64,000 bases of DNA from Caulobacterales bacterium (GCA_017303355.1 JAFLCU010000003.1:229810-293809); one strand, 5' to 3'; counted from the first letter of the stretch, positions 17,192-27,518 are shown. Numbers and translations are program-made. Notes: a model not told the origin generated them from the letters alone.

Positions 17192-17977
17192 CTAAATCGC
17201 ACCCGCGTCGCGCAGCTTCATCTCCTCGAACACGCGCTGCATGAATTGCCAATGACTGGGCGTCGTCGGCATTTGCCGCGACAGCTCCGGATCGGCCATC
17301 GCATCGCGATTCATCGCGCCAGCCGCCTTGAACAACGCCGGATCGCCACGCGTGAATTCCTGGATCAGAGCTTGCGCACGGCGGCCGATATCGATCGCGC
17401 GATCCGACTTCGGATCAGGATTGGCGCCAAGCGCATCGATGTCGCCATAAATTTGCGCCCAGGCGAGGCCGACGCGCTTTTGATCTTCGGGCGTAAATCC
17501 GCGCGCGCGGATCTCGGCCAATTGCTCTGGCGTGTAGTGCTTTTGCGCCAACGCCTCCAATTTGTCGTTCCACTTGAATTCAGACACAGCGGTACTCCTC
17601 ACGAGCTTTCCCAGTTCGTCCGGAGAAAGGCCGCGCTTGCCGGCGAGCTTCGCACGCGCCGCGCGCACCAATATCAGCGCGTGCTCGGTTTCGCTCTTGG
17701 CGTCCTCAAGCGCCGCTTCCTGCAACGCCAAAGCCGCCGCGAGATCACCACCGCGCTGCAACAGATCGCCGATGCGCTTGAGCGGCAAACCCAATTGCTT
17801 GAGCGCCAGGATTGCCGACAAACGCTCGATCTCGGGCTGACGGTAAATGCGCCAGCCTGCCATAGTGCGCGCCGGCTTCAAGAGCCCTGCCTCCTCATAG
17901 ACGCGGAGCGCCTTGACGCTTACGCCGAAGCGCTTCGCCACGGCCGCCGCCGTCTCTTGGAACACGCTAGGCTTCAT
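17192..17977 (-). CDS. MerR-family regulator with TipAS domain
   Basis: 261-aa regulator. The N-terminal MerR helix-turn-helix is AVAKRFGVSVKALRVYEEAGLLKPARTMAGWRIY in overlapping parts, with coil LKQLGLPLKRIGDLLQRGGDL. The C-terminal TipAS-like domain shows YTPEQLAEIRARGFTPEDQKRVGLAW and WQFMQRVFEEM. TipAS domains trap antibiotics or other ligands and switch the MerR dimer. ATG 17977 has AAAGGA 6 bases upstream; the longer frame runs into a palindromic repeat and is not used. No obvious target gene lies beside it except pirin upstream on the same strand. Confidence 0.88.
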   Translation of the reverse strand: MKPSVFQETAAAVAKRFGVSVKALRVYEEAGLLKPARTMAGWRIYRQPEIERLSAILALKQLGLPLKRIGDLLQRGGDLAAALALQEAALEDAKSETEHALILVRAARAKLAGKRGLSPDELGKLVRSTAVSEFKWNDKLEALAQKHYTPEQLAEIRARGFTPEDQKRVGLAWAQIYGDIDALGANPDPKSDRAIDIGRRAQALIQEFTRGDPALFKAAGAMNRDAMADPELSRQMPTTPSHWQFMQRVFEEMKLRDAGAI

Positions 17978-18041
17978 CGCCGTCCTTTCTCGAACGGCGA
18001 CATTGATCAAGCCAGCCCCAAGGGACGGCTCAAGCGGTTTT

Positions 18042-18119
18042 TTGGGGATTTGGGATTGGGTTGGGGTTGCGATGCGCCATCCGCGCTCGCCCTTCCCCAA
18101 TCCCCAAAACCCAATCCCT
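18042..18119. repeat. Palindromic repeat between pirin and merR
   Basis: A G-rich block GGGGATTTGGGATTGGG and TTGGGG on the left is matched by CCCCAATCCCC and AACCCAATCCC on the right, with a ~30-base centre. The pirin stop codon lies at its right end. Likely a REP-type element and transcription barrier. Confidence 0.6.
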
Positions 18120-19041
18120 ACTCCGGCAGCGGGATGAATTCCTTGTCGTCGCCTGGCACCGTGCCGAAGCGGCCAGCTTTCCAATCTTCCTTGGCCTGCT
18201 CAATCCGGTCTTTGCGCGAGGATATGAAATTCCACCACATGTGGCGCGGCCCATCGAGCGAGGCGCCGCCCAGCAGCATGAAGCGCGAGGGGCGCACGGC
18301 CTTGATCGTGATCCGGTCTCCCGGTTTGAACACCAGCAAGCGCCCGGCCTCGAAGCGATCGCCAGCGATGTCGATCTCGCCCTCCGAGACGTACAGCCCG
18401 CGCTCTTCGTATTCCGGATCAATCGGCAGACTTGCGCCCTCGCTCAGCTGGACGTCGGCGTAGAACAATTCCGAAAACACGGCAGCCGGCGAACGCTGAC
18501 CATAGAGCGCGCCCGCGATCACGCGGACATCCTTGCCTTCGCCTTCGATCATCGGCAGCTCGGCCTTGCCATAATGCGCGAACGTCGGATCGCTCTCTTC
18601 TTTATCGGCGGGCAACGCCACCCAGGCCTGCAGACCGAACAATGGCGAGCCCGCAGCGCGCAGATCAGGCGCGGTGCGCTCCGAGTGCGCGATGCCGCGG
18701 CCCGCGCTCATCCAATTCAGATCGCCAGGCCGGATCGCCTGCGCCGAGCCCAGCGTGTCACGGTGAAAAATCTCACCCGCATAAAGATACGTCACCGTCG
18801 CCAGATTGATATGCGGATGCGGGCGGACATCGACGCCCTTGCCCGCCGCGAATGCCGCAGGCCCCATCTGGTCCAGAAACACGAACGGGCCGATCATACG
18901 CCGTTCAATTGCCGGTAGCGCGCGCCGCACTTCGAAGCCGCCGAGATCCTTCGCGCGCGGCACGATGACGGTTTCAAGAAAATCGCAGGCGCTCACGTCG
19001 CTGCTCGCGGGGTCGATGTCATCTCCAGGTCGTATGCTCAT
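18118..19041 (-). CDS. Pirin family protein
   Basis: 307-aa bicupin of the pirin family. The N-terminal cupin has the metal-binding motif [18 protein letters not shown] and the block [18 protein letters not shown]. The C-terminal cupin contains [14 protein letters not shown] and [11 protein letters not shown]. Bacterial pirins have been reported as quercetinases or as enzyme regulators; nothing here decides between these. I chose ATG 19041 ([11 protein letters not shown]); a GTG at 19050 is also in frame. A short inverted repeat lies upstream. Confidence 0.9.
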   Translation of the reverse strand: MSIRPGDDIDPASSDVSACDFLETVIVPRAKDLGGFEVRRALPAIERRMIGPFVFLDQMGPAAFAAGKGVDVRPHPHINLATVTYLYAGEIFHRDTLGSAQAIRPGDLNWMSAGRGIAHSERTAPDLRAAGSPLFGLQAWVALPADKEESDPTFAHYGKAELPMIEGEGKDVRVIAGALYGQRSPAAVFSELFYADVQLSEGASLPIDPEYEERGLYVSEGEIDIAGDRFEAGRLLVFKPGDRITIKAVRPSRFMLLGGASLDGPRHMWWNFISSRKDRIEQAKEDWKAGRFGTVPGDDKEFIPLPE

Positions 19042-19074
19042 GCCCCACACTCTATTCCGTTCGACATAGAGGGC

Positions 19075-19093
19075 AACGCAAATGCAATGCGTT
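19075..19093. promoter_or_regulatory. Inverted repeat upstream of pirin
   Basis: AACGCA-AATGCAA-TGCGTT, six-base perfect arms around a 7-base centre, 34 bases before the pirin start. Position and symmetry suggest an operator; the binding protein is unknown. The rest of 19042-19257, between the divergent pirin and chemoreceptor genes, shows nothing else I can name. Confidence 0.4.
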
Positions 19094-19257
19094 TTGTTTG
19101 TGCTTCTTTAATGTGGATTCCCGAGAGCTTTCCATGAGTGCGGTTTTCGCGGTCTTCGCAGCCGCATTATGACCTAGTTAAATGCAGTAGCACCAATTTC
19201 GCGCCTGAACGCGCGGCCAATTTCGTGGCCGCATGACTTTCTTCAGGGGCAAATCTC

Positions 19258-21183
19258 GTGTCGCTCGACAACCTCAAAATCTCACGCAAGCTCATCGTCG
19301 CGTTTGCGCTGCTTATCGCGGCCTCCACGATGTCCAGCGGCCTTGTGCTGTGGAAGCAATTGACTGTCGACGCCAGCGTGGAGGCCAATCAGCGCTCGCG
19401 CGATCTTTCGACCAATATCGACGATGCTTACGCCGCCATCGTGGAACAGCAATCGACCTTCACCGGCTACGCGATCACAGCGCATGCCGCCGACCTCGAC
19501 GAATACGCCCAATTCGGCGCAGTCGCCGACGAAAACATTGCCCATTACCGCGAAGGCACGACGCTGCCGGAAGGTCTCGCCTTGGCGGAGACGTTCGCCA
19601 CACGGATCACGGAATTGCGCGAGCAGTTGGCGAGCGCGCGTGACCTCATCGAAAACCCGGCAACGCGCGCGCAGGGGGCGGCAATCGTCGCCAATGCCAG
19701 CTTGGCGCCCGTCCGCGACGCCGCCAACGCCATCATGGAGGCGCAGGACGAATTGATGGATCAGCGCGCCGCGGAGCAAAATCAAGCGCTTGCGACATCC
19801 AATTTGGTTCTCATCATCGGCGGCGTCCTGACAGCCTTGATTTCAGTCGGCATGGGCTGGCTGCTGTCGCGCTCGATCGGAACGCCGGTCACGCAAATGA
19901 CCTCGACGATGGGCAAGCTCGCGGCGGGTGACAACAACGTCGATATCCCGGGCGTCGGCCGTAAGGATGAAATCGGCGACATGGCCGCCGCCGTCCAAGG
20001 CTTTAAGGACGCCGCGATTGAGAAAATCCGTATGGAACGCGAAGCCGCCTCGCAACGCGCCGCCGCTGAAGCCGAGCGCGCCCGCAACGAGGAAGCCCAG
20101 AAGAAGTCCGCCGCCGAGCAAGCCATTGTCGTCAGCGGTCTCGCGGATGGCCTGACGCAGCTCTCCAGCGGCAACCTCACCTATCGCATCACGCGCGACT
20201 TCCCAGGCGAATATCGCAAGCTGCAAGACGATTTCAACGGCGCCATGGCCCAGCTCATGGACACGATGAAGGTGATCAGCGCCGCGTCGCAAGGCATCCG
20301 CTCGGGCGCCGGCGAGATGAGCGGCGCCGCCGACGATCTCTCCAAGCGCACCGAACAGCAAGCCGCGTCGCTTGAAGAAACCGCCGCCGCCCTCGATCAG
20401 ATCACAGCCACCGTGAAGCGCGCCGCCGACGGCTCGCGCCAAGCGCACAACGCCGCCGCCAACGCTCGCACCGACGCCGAACAAGGCGGTGAAGTGATGC
20501 GCGGCGCGATCGCGGCGATGCAAGCGATCGAGCAAAGCTCCTCGCAGATCGCCCAGATCATCGGCGTAATCGACGAGATCGCCTTCCAAACCAATCTGCT
20601 CGCCCTGAATGCCGGCGTCGAAGCCGCGCGCGCGGGCGAAGCTGGCCGCGGTTTCGCCGTGGTCGCGCAGGAAGTGCGTGCGCTGGCGCAGCGCTCCGCC
20701 GAAGCCGCCAAGGAGATCAAGGGCCTCATCTCGAAGAGCACCGAGCAGGTCGAAAGCGGCGCCAAGCTCGTCGGCGATACCGGCGACTCCCTGCACCGCA
20801 TCATCGGCCGCGTCGCCGAGATCAACGAATTGGTGCGCGAGATCGCTTCGTCGGCGGAAGAGCAAGCGACGGGCCTGAGCCAAGTGAACACCGCTGTGAA
20901 CCACATGGATCAAGGCACCCAGCAGAACGCGGCCATGGTCGAAGAAAGCACGGCCGCCAGCCACGCGCTGGCGCACGAAGCCCGCGAACTCGCCAACCTC
21001 GTCGCAAAATTCAACATCGGCGACGAGCCCTTGGTCGAAACTTACAAGCCCAAAGCCAAAGCCGCATCAAAGCCGGCCGCGCCGATGGCGAAGCCGGCAG
21101 CGCCAAAGCCTGCGCCAGCGCGCGCTCCCGTCAGCATCGGCAATACCGCGCTGGCCTCGTCGCCGGATTGGGAAGAATTCTAA
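19258..21183 (+). CDS. Methyl-accepting chemotaxis protein with C-terminal DWEEF tether
   Basis: 641-aa chemoreceptor. TM1 is about residues 11-32 and TM2 about 182-203, enclosing a ~150-residue mainly helical periplasmic sensor of four-helix type. HAMP follows (IGTPVTQMTSTMGKLAAGDNN), then a second HAMP-like segment near residue 300. The signalling domain carries the conserved hairpin tip IDEIAFQTNLLALNAGVEAARAGEAGRGFAVVA in overlapping parts. After an Ala/Pro/Lys linker the protein ends DWEEF, which resembles the CheR/CheB-binding pentapeptide of high-abundance receptors. Start is GTG with AGGGG upstream. The ligand is unknown and no che genes are in the window. Confidence 0.95.
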   Translation: MSLDNLKISRKLIVAFALLIAASTMSSGLVLWKQLTVDASVEANQRSRDLSTNIDDAYAAIVEQQSTFTGYAITAHAADLDEYAQFGAVADENIAHYREGTTLPEGLALAETFATRITELREQLASARDLIENPATRAQGAAIVANASLAPVRDAANAIMEAQDELMDQRAAEQNQALATSNLVLIIGGVLTALISVGMGWLLSRSIGTPVTQMTSTMGKLAAGDNNVDIPGVGRKDEIGDMAAAVQGFKDAAIEKIRMEREAASQRAAAEAERARNEEAQKKSAAEQAIVVSGLADGLTQLSSGNLTYRITRDFPGEYRKLQDDFNGAMAQLMDTMKVISAASQGIRSGAGEMSGAADDLSKRTEQQAASLEETAAALDQITATVKRAADGSRQAHNAAANARTDAEQGGEVMRGAIAAMQAIEQSSSQIAQIIGVIDEIAFQTNLLALNAGVEAARAGEAGRGFAVVAQEVRALAQRSAEAAKEIKGLISKSTEQVESGAKLVGDTGDSLHRIIGRVAEINELVREIASSAEEQATGLSQVNTAVNHMDQGTQQNAAMVEESTAASHALAHEARELANLVAKFNIGDEPLVETYKPKAKAASKPAAPMAKPAAPKPAPARAPVSIGNTALASSPDWEEF

Positions 21184-21893
21184 GCCGTGCTCGCGCTGCC
21201 TCGCGAAAGCCATTGGGCGATGCTCCAGCAGAGCATCGCCCAAGCCGCGCCGAGGCACCAGCCGCCAAGCACGTCGGTCGGCCAATGCACGCCGAGATAG
21301 ACGCGGCTCATACCGATCAGCAGTGTCAACAAAATCGCGGCGCCCATAACGTAGCCGCTCAAACGTCGCCGCTCTTGCGCACGCGCCAGCAATACGCCGA
21401 GCGTGAGATAGGTCGCCGCCGAAAGCATCGCGTGTCCGCTCGGAAAGCTCATGCTGGTGGTTTCCACCACATGCGCGACAAGATCAGGACGCGGCCGATT
21501 GAAGCCAAGTTTCAGGCCCTCGCTGATCGCCGTCCCGCCCAGCGTGGCGATGAGAAGCAGCAGCGCACCGCCCCATTTCTTCAGCACCAACAGATAGCCG
21601 ATCGCCAGTAGCGTCACGAGCGCGAGCACGGCGAAGCCGCCGAGCGCCGTGATATCGGCGATGGATTGTTCGACCCAAATTGGGCCAATTGGATCGGCTG
21701 GATCAGCTGTGCGAAGCGCGAGCAGCAGGCGTTCATCGAAGGCGCGCGTATCGCCCTCGCCCACGTCATCGGCGATTTCCGCGAACCCGAGCAATAACAA
21801 CGCGATGCCGAGCATCACAGCGATCGGCGCGATCTCGCGCTGCGCCAAACTGAGCCAGGTGCGTGGATTGAAATACGAGCGAGTGGGTTCCAT
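21180..21893 (-). CDS. PAP2-family phosphatase
   Basis: About 237-aa membrane phosphatase. The three acid-phosphatase motifs are present: KLGFNRPRP, SFPSGHAML and SRVYLGVHWPTDVLGGW. Five to six hydrophobic helices surround them. Relatives dephosphorylate lipid phosphates such as phosphatidate or undecaprenyl pyrophosphate at the membrane. Start is uncertain: ATG 21893 (MEPTRSYFNP) fits the family best, while ATG 21914 adds seven residues; neither has a strong ribosome-binding site. Its stop overlaps that of the convergent chemoreceptor gene. Confidence 0.88.
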   Translation of the reverse strand: MEPTRSYFNPRTWLSLAQREIAPIAVMLGIALLLLGFAEIADDVGEGDTRAFDERLLLALRTADPADPIGPIWVEQSIADITALGGFAVLALVTLLAIGYLLVLKKWGGALLLLIATLGGTAISEGLKLGFNRPRPDLVAHVVETTSMSFPSGHAMLSAATYLTLGVLLARAQERRRLSGYVMGAAILLTLLIGMSRVYLGVHWPTDVLGGWCLGAAWAMLCWSIAQWLSRGSASTA

Positions 21894-22023
21894 CGGCGAT
21901 GGACAGCGCGTCATCTCGCAAAAGGTTCCACGCCCCGGTGAAATAAATTCGTTTTGTGCTTGGCCCTCGCGCGCTAGGTTCCAGCGGCCGCCACATCGCA
22001 GCGGCTTTGGTGGAGGACCCCTC

Positions 22024-22269
22024 ATGAGAATTCTGCTCGCAATCGCCGCGGCCGCGGCGCTTGGCTTGGCCGCGTGCAGCCAAGCCGAAACCGAACAAGC
22101 CGGCGCCGACGCTGAACAAGCCGCAAGCGAAGCCGGCCAAGCCGCCGAGGACGCTGGCGCCGCGATTGGCGAAGCCGCGCACGACGCTGGCGAAGCCGTG
22201 GAAGGCGCCGTCAACGACGCCGCGACCGAAGTCGAGCACGCGACGGACGACAACGACGCGACGAACTAA
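22024..22269 (+). CDS. Small Ala/Glu-rich lipoprotein, copy 3
   Basis: 81 aa with signal peptide and lipobox GLAAC. The mature part is an Ala/Glu/Asp helix of roughly 11-residue character (EQAASEAGQAAEDAGAA, HDAGEAVEGAVNDAA), which recalls LEA-type or YtxH-like amphipathic helices. It shares the AGEAV core with the two lipoproteins near 13 kb and so is a diverged third member. GGTGGAGG precedes the ATG. No EcfG-type promoter was found here. A strong terminator follows. Confidence 0.78.
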   Translation: MRILLAIAAAAALGLAACSQAETEQAGADAEQAASEAGQAAEDAGAAIGEAAHDAGEAVEGAVNDAATEVEHATDDNDATN

Positions 22270-22289
22270 TTTCGTACGCGCGAAAGAGA

Positions 22290-22320
22290 ACGGGCGGAGC
22301 TTCGCGGCTCCGCCCGTTTT
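22290..22320 (+). terminator. Rho-independent terminator
   Basis: ACGGGCGGAGC (22290-22300), loop TTCGCG, GCTCCGCCCGT (22307-22317), then a TTTTG run. It closes the lipoprotein gene and faces the convergent clpB. Confidence 0.85.
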
Positions 22321-22324
22321 GTTC

Positions 22325-22354
22325 TTGGACCGCCGGCGAGGACGCCGGCAATCT
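22325..22354. repeat. Half-copy of the GGACCGCCGGCG repeat
   Basis: TTGGACCGCCGGCG then GGACGCCGGCAATC: a short palindromic relative of the longer elements at 27.9, 37.8 and 62.6 kb. It lies between the terminator and the clpB stop. Confidence 0.55.
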
Positions 22355-22363
22355 AAGAAGAGC

Positions 22364-24958
22364 CTAAGCCGCCGCCTTCTCGCTTGTGCCGTTAAACAGG
22401 AAATCGTTCCCGTCAAACGTGACCGCGATGCGATCTCCGTCCTTGATGCGGCCTTCGAGAATCAAACGCGCGAGCGGGTCTTGCACCTCCTTCTGGATCA
22501 CGCGCTTCAATGGGCGCGCGCCCCAAGCCGGATCGTAGCCGCGCTTCGCGAGCTCATTCTTGGCCCGCGCATCGAGATCGAGCGTCATCGTGCGCGCCGC
22601 CAGCAGCTTTTCGAGCCGCCTCAGCTGCACATCGACGATCGCGCTCATCTGCGCGCGCTCCAGACGCTTGAACAGGATGATCTCATCGATCCGGTTCAAG
22701 AATTCAGGGCGGAAACGGGCACGGACTTCACCCATCACCAGGTCGCGCACATCTTCCACGTCCGCGCCGTCGGGCTGTTCGGCCAGGAATTGCGCGCCGG
22801 CGTTCGACGTCATGATCAGGATGACGTTCTTGAAATCGACCGTGCGACCCTGGCCATCGGTGAGGCGCCCATCATCGAGCACTTGCAGCAGGACGTTGAA
22901 CACGTCGGGGTGCGCCTTTTCGATTTCGTCAAACAGCACGACCTGATACGGGCGACGCCGCACAGCTTCCGTGAGCGCACCGCCCTCCTCGTAGCCGACG
23001 TAACCAGGAGGCGCACCGATCAAGCGCGCGACCGAATGCTTCTCCATGTATTCCGACATATCCACGCGCGTCAGTGCGCTTTCGTCGTCAAATAGGAATT
23101 CCGCGAGCGCCTTGGTGAGCTCGGTTTTGCCGACGCCCGTTGGCCCCAAGAACATGAACGAGCCGATCGGCCGGTTCGGATCCTGCAGGCCCGCACGCGC
23201 ACGGCGGACGGCGTCCGCGACGGCGCGTAGCGCCGGCTCCTGGCCAATCACGCGCTTGCGCAATTGATCTTCCATCGCCAGCAGCTTGGCCTTCTCGCCT
23301 TCGAGCATTTTCTCGACCGGCACGCCTGTCCAGCGCGAGACAACCGCCGCGATCGCTTCGGCGTCCACGACCTCTTTCACGAGGCCTTCGCCATCACCAC
23401 CGGCCTTCTCGGCGTCAGCGATTTGCTTCTCCAACTGCGGGATGCGCCCGTATTTGAGTTCCGAAGCCCGCGCGAGATTGCCGCCGCGCACCGCATTTTC
23501 ATACTCGGTCTGCAGCTTCTCCAGCTCTTCCTTCGATTTAGAGGTAACTTGAAGCTTCTGCTTCTCCGCCGACCAGCGCGCCGTCAGCTCAGCCGAGCGC
23601 GTATCGATTTGCGCGATCTCCGCTTCGAGCTTCGTCACACGATCCTTCGAGCCAGCGTCCTTTTCCTTCTTCAGCGCTTCCAGCTCGATCTTCAGCTGCA
23701 GCGCGCGGCGATCCAATTCATCCAGCTCCTCCGGCTTGGAATCGACCTGCATGCGCAGCCGAGACGCCGCCTCGTCCATCAGATCGATGGCCTTATCCGG
23801 CAAGAATCGATCGGTGATGTAGCGATGCGAAAGCTGCGCCGACGCCACGATCGCCGCATCCGAAATGCGCACGCCATGGTGCTGCTCGTAGCGATCTTTC
23901 AAACCGCGCAGAATGGAAATCGAATCCTCCACGCTCGGCTCATCGACAAACACGGGCTGGAAGCGCCGCGCCAACGCGGCGTCTTTCTCGACATGCTTGC
24001 GATACTCATCCAGCGTGGTCGCGCCAACGCAATGCAGCTCACCCCGCGCCAAAGCCGGCTTCAGCAGGTTCGACGCATCCATCGCGCCATCCGCCTTGCC
24101 TGCGCCGACCAGCGTGTGCATTTCGTCGATGAAGAGGATGATGCCGCCCTCGGCCGCCTGAACCTCGTTCAGAACCGCCTTCAAGCGCTCTTCAAACTCG
24201 CCACGGAATTTCGCGCCAGCGATCAAAGCGCCCATATCGAGCGCCAGCAGCTTCTTGTGCTTCAAGCTCTCCGGCACGTCGCCATTGATGATGCGGAGCG
24301 CCAAGCCTTCCGCGATCGCCGTCTTGCCCACGCCCGGCTCACCAATCAGCACCGGGTTGTTCTTGGTGCGCCGGCTCAGCACTTGGATCGTGCGGCGAAT
24401 CTCCTCGTCGCGGCCGATCACCGGATCAAGTTTGCCTTTCTTCGCATCCTCGGTGAGATCGCGCGCGTATTTCTTCAGCGCGTCATACTGATCCTCGGCC
24501 GAGGAAGATTGCGCCGTGCGCCCCTTGCGCAGCTCGGCAATCGCGCCTTCAAGCTTTTGCGGCGTGAGCCCCGCCTTCTTCAAAATCTCCGACGCCTTGC
24601 CGTCGGCAATCGCCAAGCCAAACAGCAAACGCTCCGCCGTCACATACGAGTCGCCCGCCTTGGTCGCCGCCTGATCCGCCGCGTCAAGCGCGCGGTTGAA
24701 CGACACGGCCGCATACATGCGGTCCCCGCCGCCCTGCACTTTCGGAAGGGATTGAACGGCCTTATCGGCCTCATCCGCCGCGAGCCGCGCATTGGCGCCG
24801 GCGCTCATCAGCAATTGCGCGGCGAGACCTTCGCGGTCATCCAGCAGCGCTTTCAAAAGGTGTTGCGTTTCGAGCTGCTGGTTCTGTTCGCGGATCGCGA
24901 TCGTCTGCGCCGCCTGCACGAATCCACGCGCACGCTCGGTGAGCTTTTCCATATCCAT
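22364..24958 (-). CDS. clpB: ATP-dependent disaggregase ClpB
   Basis: 864-aa Hsp100 disaggregase that resolubilises aggregated protein together with DnaK. It shows the Clp N domain (residues 1-~145), AAA-1 with Walker A GEPGVGKT and Walker [12 protein letters not shown], the long coiled-coil middle domain (~400-530, [19 protein letters not shown]), and AAA-2 with GPTGVGKT and [16 protein letters not shown]. The ClpP-binding IGF/L loop is not evident, consistent with ClpB rather than ClpA/C. Length is typical. A candidate heat-shock promoter lies about 70 bases upstream. It is a single-gene unit between a terminator and the usp gene. Confidence 0.97.
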   Translation of the reverse strand: MDMEKLTERARGFVQAAQTIAIREQNQQLETQHLLKALLDDREGLAAQLLMSAGANARLAADEADKAVQSLPKVQGGGDRMYAAVSFNRALDAADQAATKAGDSYVTAERLLFGLAIADGKASEILKKAGLTPQKLEGAIAELRKGRTAQSSSAEDQYDALKKYARDLTEDAKKGKLDPVIGRDEEIRRTIQVLSRRTKNNPVLIGEPGVGKTAIAEGLALRIINGDVPESLKHKKLLALDMGALIAGAKFRGEFEERLKAVLNEVQAAEGGIILFIDEMHTLVGAGKADGAMDASNLLKPALARGELHCVGATTLDEYRKHVEKDAALARRFQPVFVDEPSVEDSISILRGLKDRYEQHHGVRISDAAIVASAQLSHRYITDRFLPDKAIDLMDEAASRLRMQVDSKPEELDELDRRALQLKIELEALKKEKDAGSKDRVTKLEAEIAQIDTRSAELTARWSAEKQKLQVTSKSKEELEKLQTEYENAVRGGNLARASELKYGRIPQLEKQIADAEKAGGDGEGLVKEVVDAEAIAAVVSRWTGVPVEKMLEGEKAKLLAMEDQLRKRVIGQEPALRAVADAVRRARAGLQDPNRPIGSFMFLGPTGVGKTELTKALAEFLFDDESALTRVDMSEYMEKHSVARLIGAPPGYVGYEEGGALTEAVRRRPYQVVLFDEIEKAHPDVFNVLLQVLDDGRLTDGQGRTVDFKNVILIMTSNAGAQFLAEQPDGADVEDVRDLVMGEVRARFRPEFLNRIDEIILFKRLERAQMSAIVDVQLRRLEKLLAARTMTLDLDARAKNELAKRGYDPAWGARPLKRVIQKEVQDPLARLILEGRIKDGDRIAVTFDGNDFLFNGTSEKAAA

Positions 24959-25032
24959 GTCTGACCCCGGTTAGAGCGTCTCCGTGTCGATCGCCCGAAG
25001 CACGACCAACCCGGCATGTTGTTGTGCCCTAG

Positions 25033-25061
25033 ACGTAGGTGTGGCCCGAATGGCACACAAG
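25033..25061 (-). promoter_or_regulatory. Candidate RpoH heat-shock promoter for clpB
   Basis: On the minus strand CTTG (25061-25058), 18 bases, then CCTACGT (25039-25033). Alphaproteobacterial RpoH promoters approximate CTTG-N17/18-CYTATNT, so this differs at one position. A heat-shock promoter is expected for clpB, but the match alone is modest. Confidence 0.4.
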
Positions 25062-25078
25062 GGCGACGGGCCGGTTTT

Positions 25079-25924
25079 TTAGTGCGCCATCAACAGCGGG
25101 ATCGTCGCGCTGCGAAGCAATTCCCGCGTCGCGCCGCCGAACACCAATTCGCGCAGCCGCGAATGCGCATAGCCGCCCATGACGACCAGATCAGCTTGCA
25201 GCGCCTGCGCCTCTTCCATGATGGCGAGCGAGGCCGACCGGCCCATCGAATCCACGTTGCGCACCTCCGCCGGCAGGCCTCGGCGCGACAAGTGCGCCGC
25301 GATATTGGCGCCCGGCTGATCGCCATGACCGAACATCTTCGGCTTGGCGTCCACGGTAACGACCGTAATCTTCTCCGCTTTGTCCAAAATCGCCTGCGCT
25401 TCGGAAAGCGCGCGCGTTGCTTCACGGCTCGCATCCCACGCCACAACGACGCGTTTGCCAATCGTCTTGCCGCTCCAGTCGGGCGGCGCGATCAAAGCCG
25501 GGCGCCCCGAGTGAAACAGCACGCCCTCGATGATCTCCTCGCGCAGTTCCGCGCCCACGCCTTCGCTCGGCCGCGTCATCACCGCGACATCGGCGTAGCG
25601 GGCATGCACAGCAGCCACCCGGCCCAGATCGCGCGAGAGCGCCTCGGCGTTGCGCAACTCGCACGCCTTCGCCGATTGCCTCAGCCGCGCTTCAACGCGC
25701 TTGCGCTCGGCGTCCGCCTCTTGGCGCGCACGGCTCAGCAGCTCGGCCCAGACGCCCGCCACCACCGTCGGCTCGTAAGCCAGCGGCTCATCCGGCAAGG
25801 GGGTCAGGAAGGCGGCGGCCCAGTGGCAATCGCTGCATTGCGTGGCGAGCGCTTCGCCCAGCGCCAGGGCGGGCTCGTCGGCTTCGGCCTCGGAGACGAT
25901 GACCAGAATGTCTTTCCAGCTCAT
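25079..25924 (-). CDS. Universal stress protein (UspA family)
   Basis: 281-aa protein with the C-terminal Usp domain clear: RVVVAWDASREATRAL, ITVVTVDAKP and the nucleotide-loop-like DLVVMGGYAHSRLRELVFGGATRELL with GxxxxS-type ending. The N-terminal half (MSWKDILVIVSEAEADEPAL) looks like a degenerate first Usp domain, giving a tandem architecture. ATG 25924 is the family start; the longer frame has no support. Such proteins bind ATP or AMP and modulate stress survival. It is divergent from the dehydrogenase gene and next to clpB on the same strand. Confidence 0.9.
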   Translation of the reverse strand: MSWKDILVIVSEAEADEPALALGEALATQCSDCHWAAAFLTPLPDEPLAYEPTVVAGVWAELLSRARQEADAERKRVEARLRQSAKACELRNAEALSRDLGRVAAVHARYADVAVMTRPSEGVGAELREEIIEGVLFHSGRPALIAPPDWSGKTIGKRVVVAWDASREATRALSEAQAILDKAEKITVVTVDAKPKMFGHGDQPGANIAAHLSRRGLPAEVRNVDSMGRSASLAIMEEAQALQADLVVMGGYAHSRLRELVFGGATRELLRSATIPLLMAH

Positions 25925-26057
25925 GGACGGCCTCTCTAGCCTGACACCATACGCCTCGAACGCGCCCGGCGCCACATTTCCTGGTCATGCTGACGCGCGG
26001 GGCTTGCGGCTGCGTTGAGCCTGCGCAATCTCCACGGCTCACACAAGGAACACCAAG

Positions 26058-27503
26058 ATGAGCCCAACGTTCCGCTCTGACGCTTATATCGACGGCGCAT
26101 GGCGCGCCGACGCGCGCCGTTTTCTGGTGCTGAACCCGGCCAACCAGAGCGTCATCGCCGAGGTCCCGGATCTCGGCGGCGCCGAGACGCAGCAGGCCAT
26201 CGAAGCCGCGCACCGCGCCTTGCCGGCATGGGCGGCAAAACCCGCCAAGGAGCGCGCCGCCATCATGCGCGCCTGGTTCGATCTGATGATCGCGGATCTC
26301 GATCGCCTGGGACGGCTGATTTCGGCTGAAGGCGGCAAGCCGTTCGGCGAGGCGAAGGGCGAAGCGGCCTACGGCGCGGCGTTCGTCGAATGGTTCGGCG
26401 AAGAAGCCAAGCGCGCCTACGGGCGCACCATCCCCTCCACCACCGCAACGCGGCGCTACGTGACGATTAAGCAGCCCATCGGCGTATGCGCGGCGATCAC
26501 GCCCTGGAATTTCCCGATGGCGATGATCACCCGCAAAGCCGCGCCTGCACTCGCCGCCGGCTGCACCTTCGTCGTGAAACCGCCATCACAAACGCCGCTC
26601 ACGGCTTTGGCGCTTGCCGAGCTTGCGGAGAAAGCAGGCGTGCCGCCGGGCGTGTTCAATGTGGTCACCACGCATGACCACACCGCCGATGTCGGGCGCG
26701 TCATGTGCGAGAGCCCGCTCGTCCGGAAATTCTCGTTCACTGGCTCGACCGAGATCGGCAAGAAGCTTGGCGCCGCCTGCGTCGGCTCCACGGTGAAGAA
26801 GGTGTCGCTCGAACTTGGCGGCAATGCGCCCTTGCTCGTGTTCGCCGACGCCGATCTCGACCTCGCCGTCAAAGGCGCGATCGCCTCGAAATTCCGCAAT
26901 GCCGGCCAAACCTGCGTCTGCGCCAACCGCATCTTGGTTGAAGACGCGATCTACGATGCGTTCTCGAAAAAGATGACCGACGCCGTCGCCAAATTGAAAG
27001 TCGGCCCTGGCGATCAGGACGGCGTCGAAATCGGGCCTTTGATCGATCAGAAGGCCATTGAGAAAGTGGAGCGCATGGTCGGCGAAGCGCTCGCTTCGGG
27101 CGCCGTCGCGCTCACCGGCGGCAAAAAGCATTCCGCTGGCGCGCAATTTTATACGCCCACCGTGCTCGCCAACGTCACCCGTGACATGCGCGTCAACACC
27201 GAGGAAATTTTCGGCCCGGTGGCGCCGTTGATCCGCTTCAAGAGCGAAGACGAAGCGGTCGCCATCGCCAACGACACGCCCTTTGGCCTCGCCGCGTATT
27301 TCTTCACCAAGGATGTCAACCGCGCTTGGCGCGTCGCCGAGCGCATCGAAGCCGGCATGGTCTCGATCAATGACGGCATCTTCTCCAACGAGGTCATCCC
27401 CTTCGGCGGCGTCAAGGAAAGCGGCCTCGGTCGCGAAGGCGGTGTTGAAGGGCTTGAGGAATATATGGAAACAAAGTTCGTGAACTTTGGCGGCTTTGCT
27501 TGA
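26058..27503 (+). CDS. NAD(P)-dependent succinate-semialdehyde dehydrogenase-like ALDH
   Basis: 481-aa aldehyde dehydrogenase, closest in motif to the GabD branch. It has ITPWNFPMAMITRKAAPALAAG for cofactor binding, FTGSTEIGKKL, the catalytic Glu in VSLELGGNAP, the catalytic Cys in NAGQTCVCANR, and EIFGPVAPL near the C-terminus. GabD oxidises succinate semialdehyde to succinate in the GABA shunt; related paralogues act on glutarate semialdehyde, so the substrate is provisional. AAGGA lies 9 bases before the ATG. No gabT is adjacent. A palindromic repeat starts 15 bases after the stop. Confidence 0.9.
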   Translation: MSPTFRSDAYIDGAWRADARRFLVLNPANQSVIAEVPDLGGAETQQAIEAAHRALPAWAAKPAKERAAIMRAWFDLMIADLDRLGRLISAEGGKPFGEAKGEAAYGAAFVEWFGEEAKRAYGRTIPSTTATRRYVTIKQPIGVCAAITPWNFPMAMITRKAAPALAAGCTFVVKPPSQTPLTALALAELAEKAGVPPGVFNVVTTHDHTADVGRVMCESPLVRKFSFTGSTEIGKKLGAACVGSTVKKVSLELGGNAPLLVFADADLDLAVKGAIASKFRNAGQTCVCANRILVEDAIYDAFSKKMTDAVAKLKVGPGDQDGVEIGPLIDQKAIEKVERMVGEALASGAVALTGGKKHSAGAQFYTPTVLANVTRDMRVNTEEIFGPVAPLIRFKSEDEAVAIANDTPFGLAAYFFTKDVNRAWRVAERIEAGMVSINDGIFSNEVIPFGGVKESGLGREGGVEGLEEYMETKFVNFGGFA

Positions 27504-27518
27504 GCGAAACCCAAACAC

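Noticed and set aside
19843..20976. 377-codon minus-strand frame opposite the chemoreceptor
   Set aside because: Composition follows from the Ala/Gly-rich receptor codons; no recognisable domain.
23264..24964. 566-codon plus-strand frame opposite clpB
   Set aside because: Arg/Leu/His-rich with no motifs, whereas ClpB is complete on the other strand.
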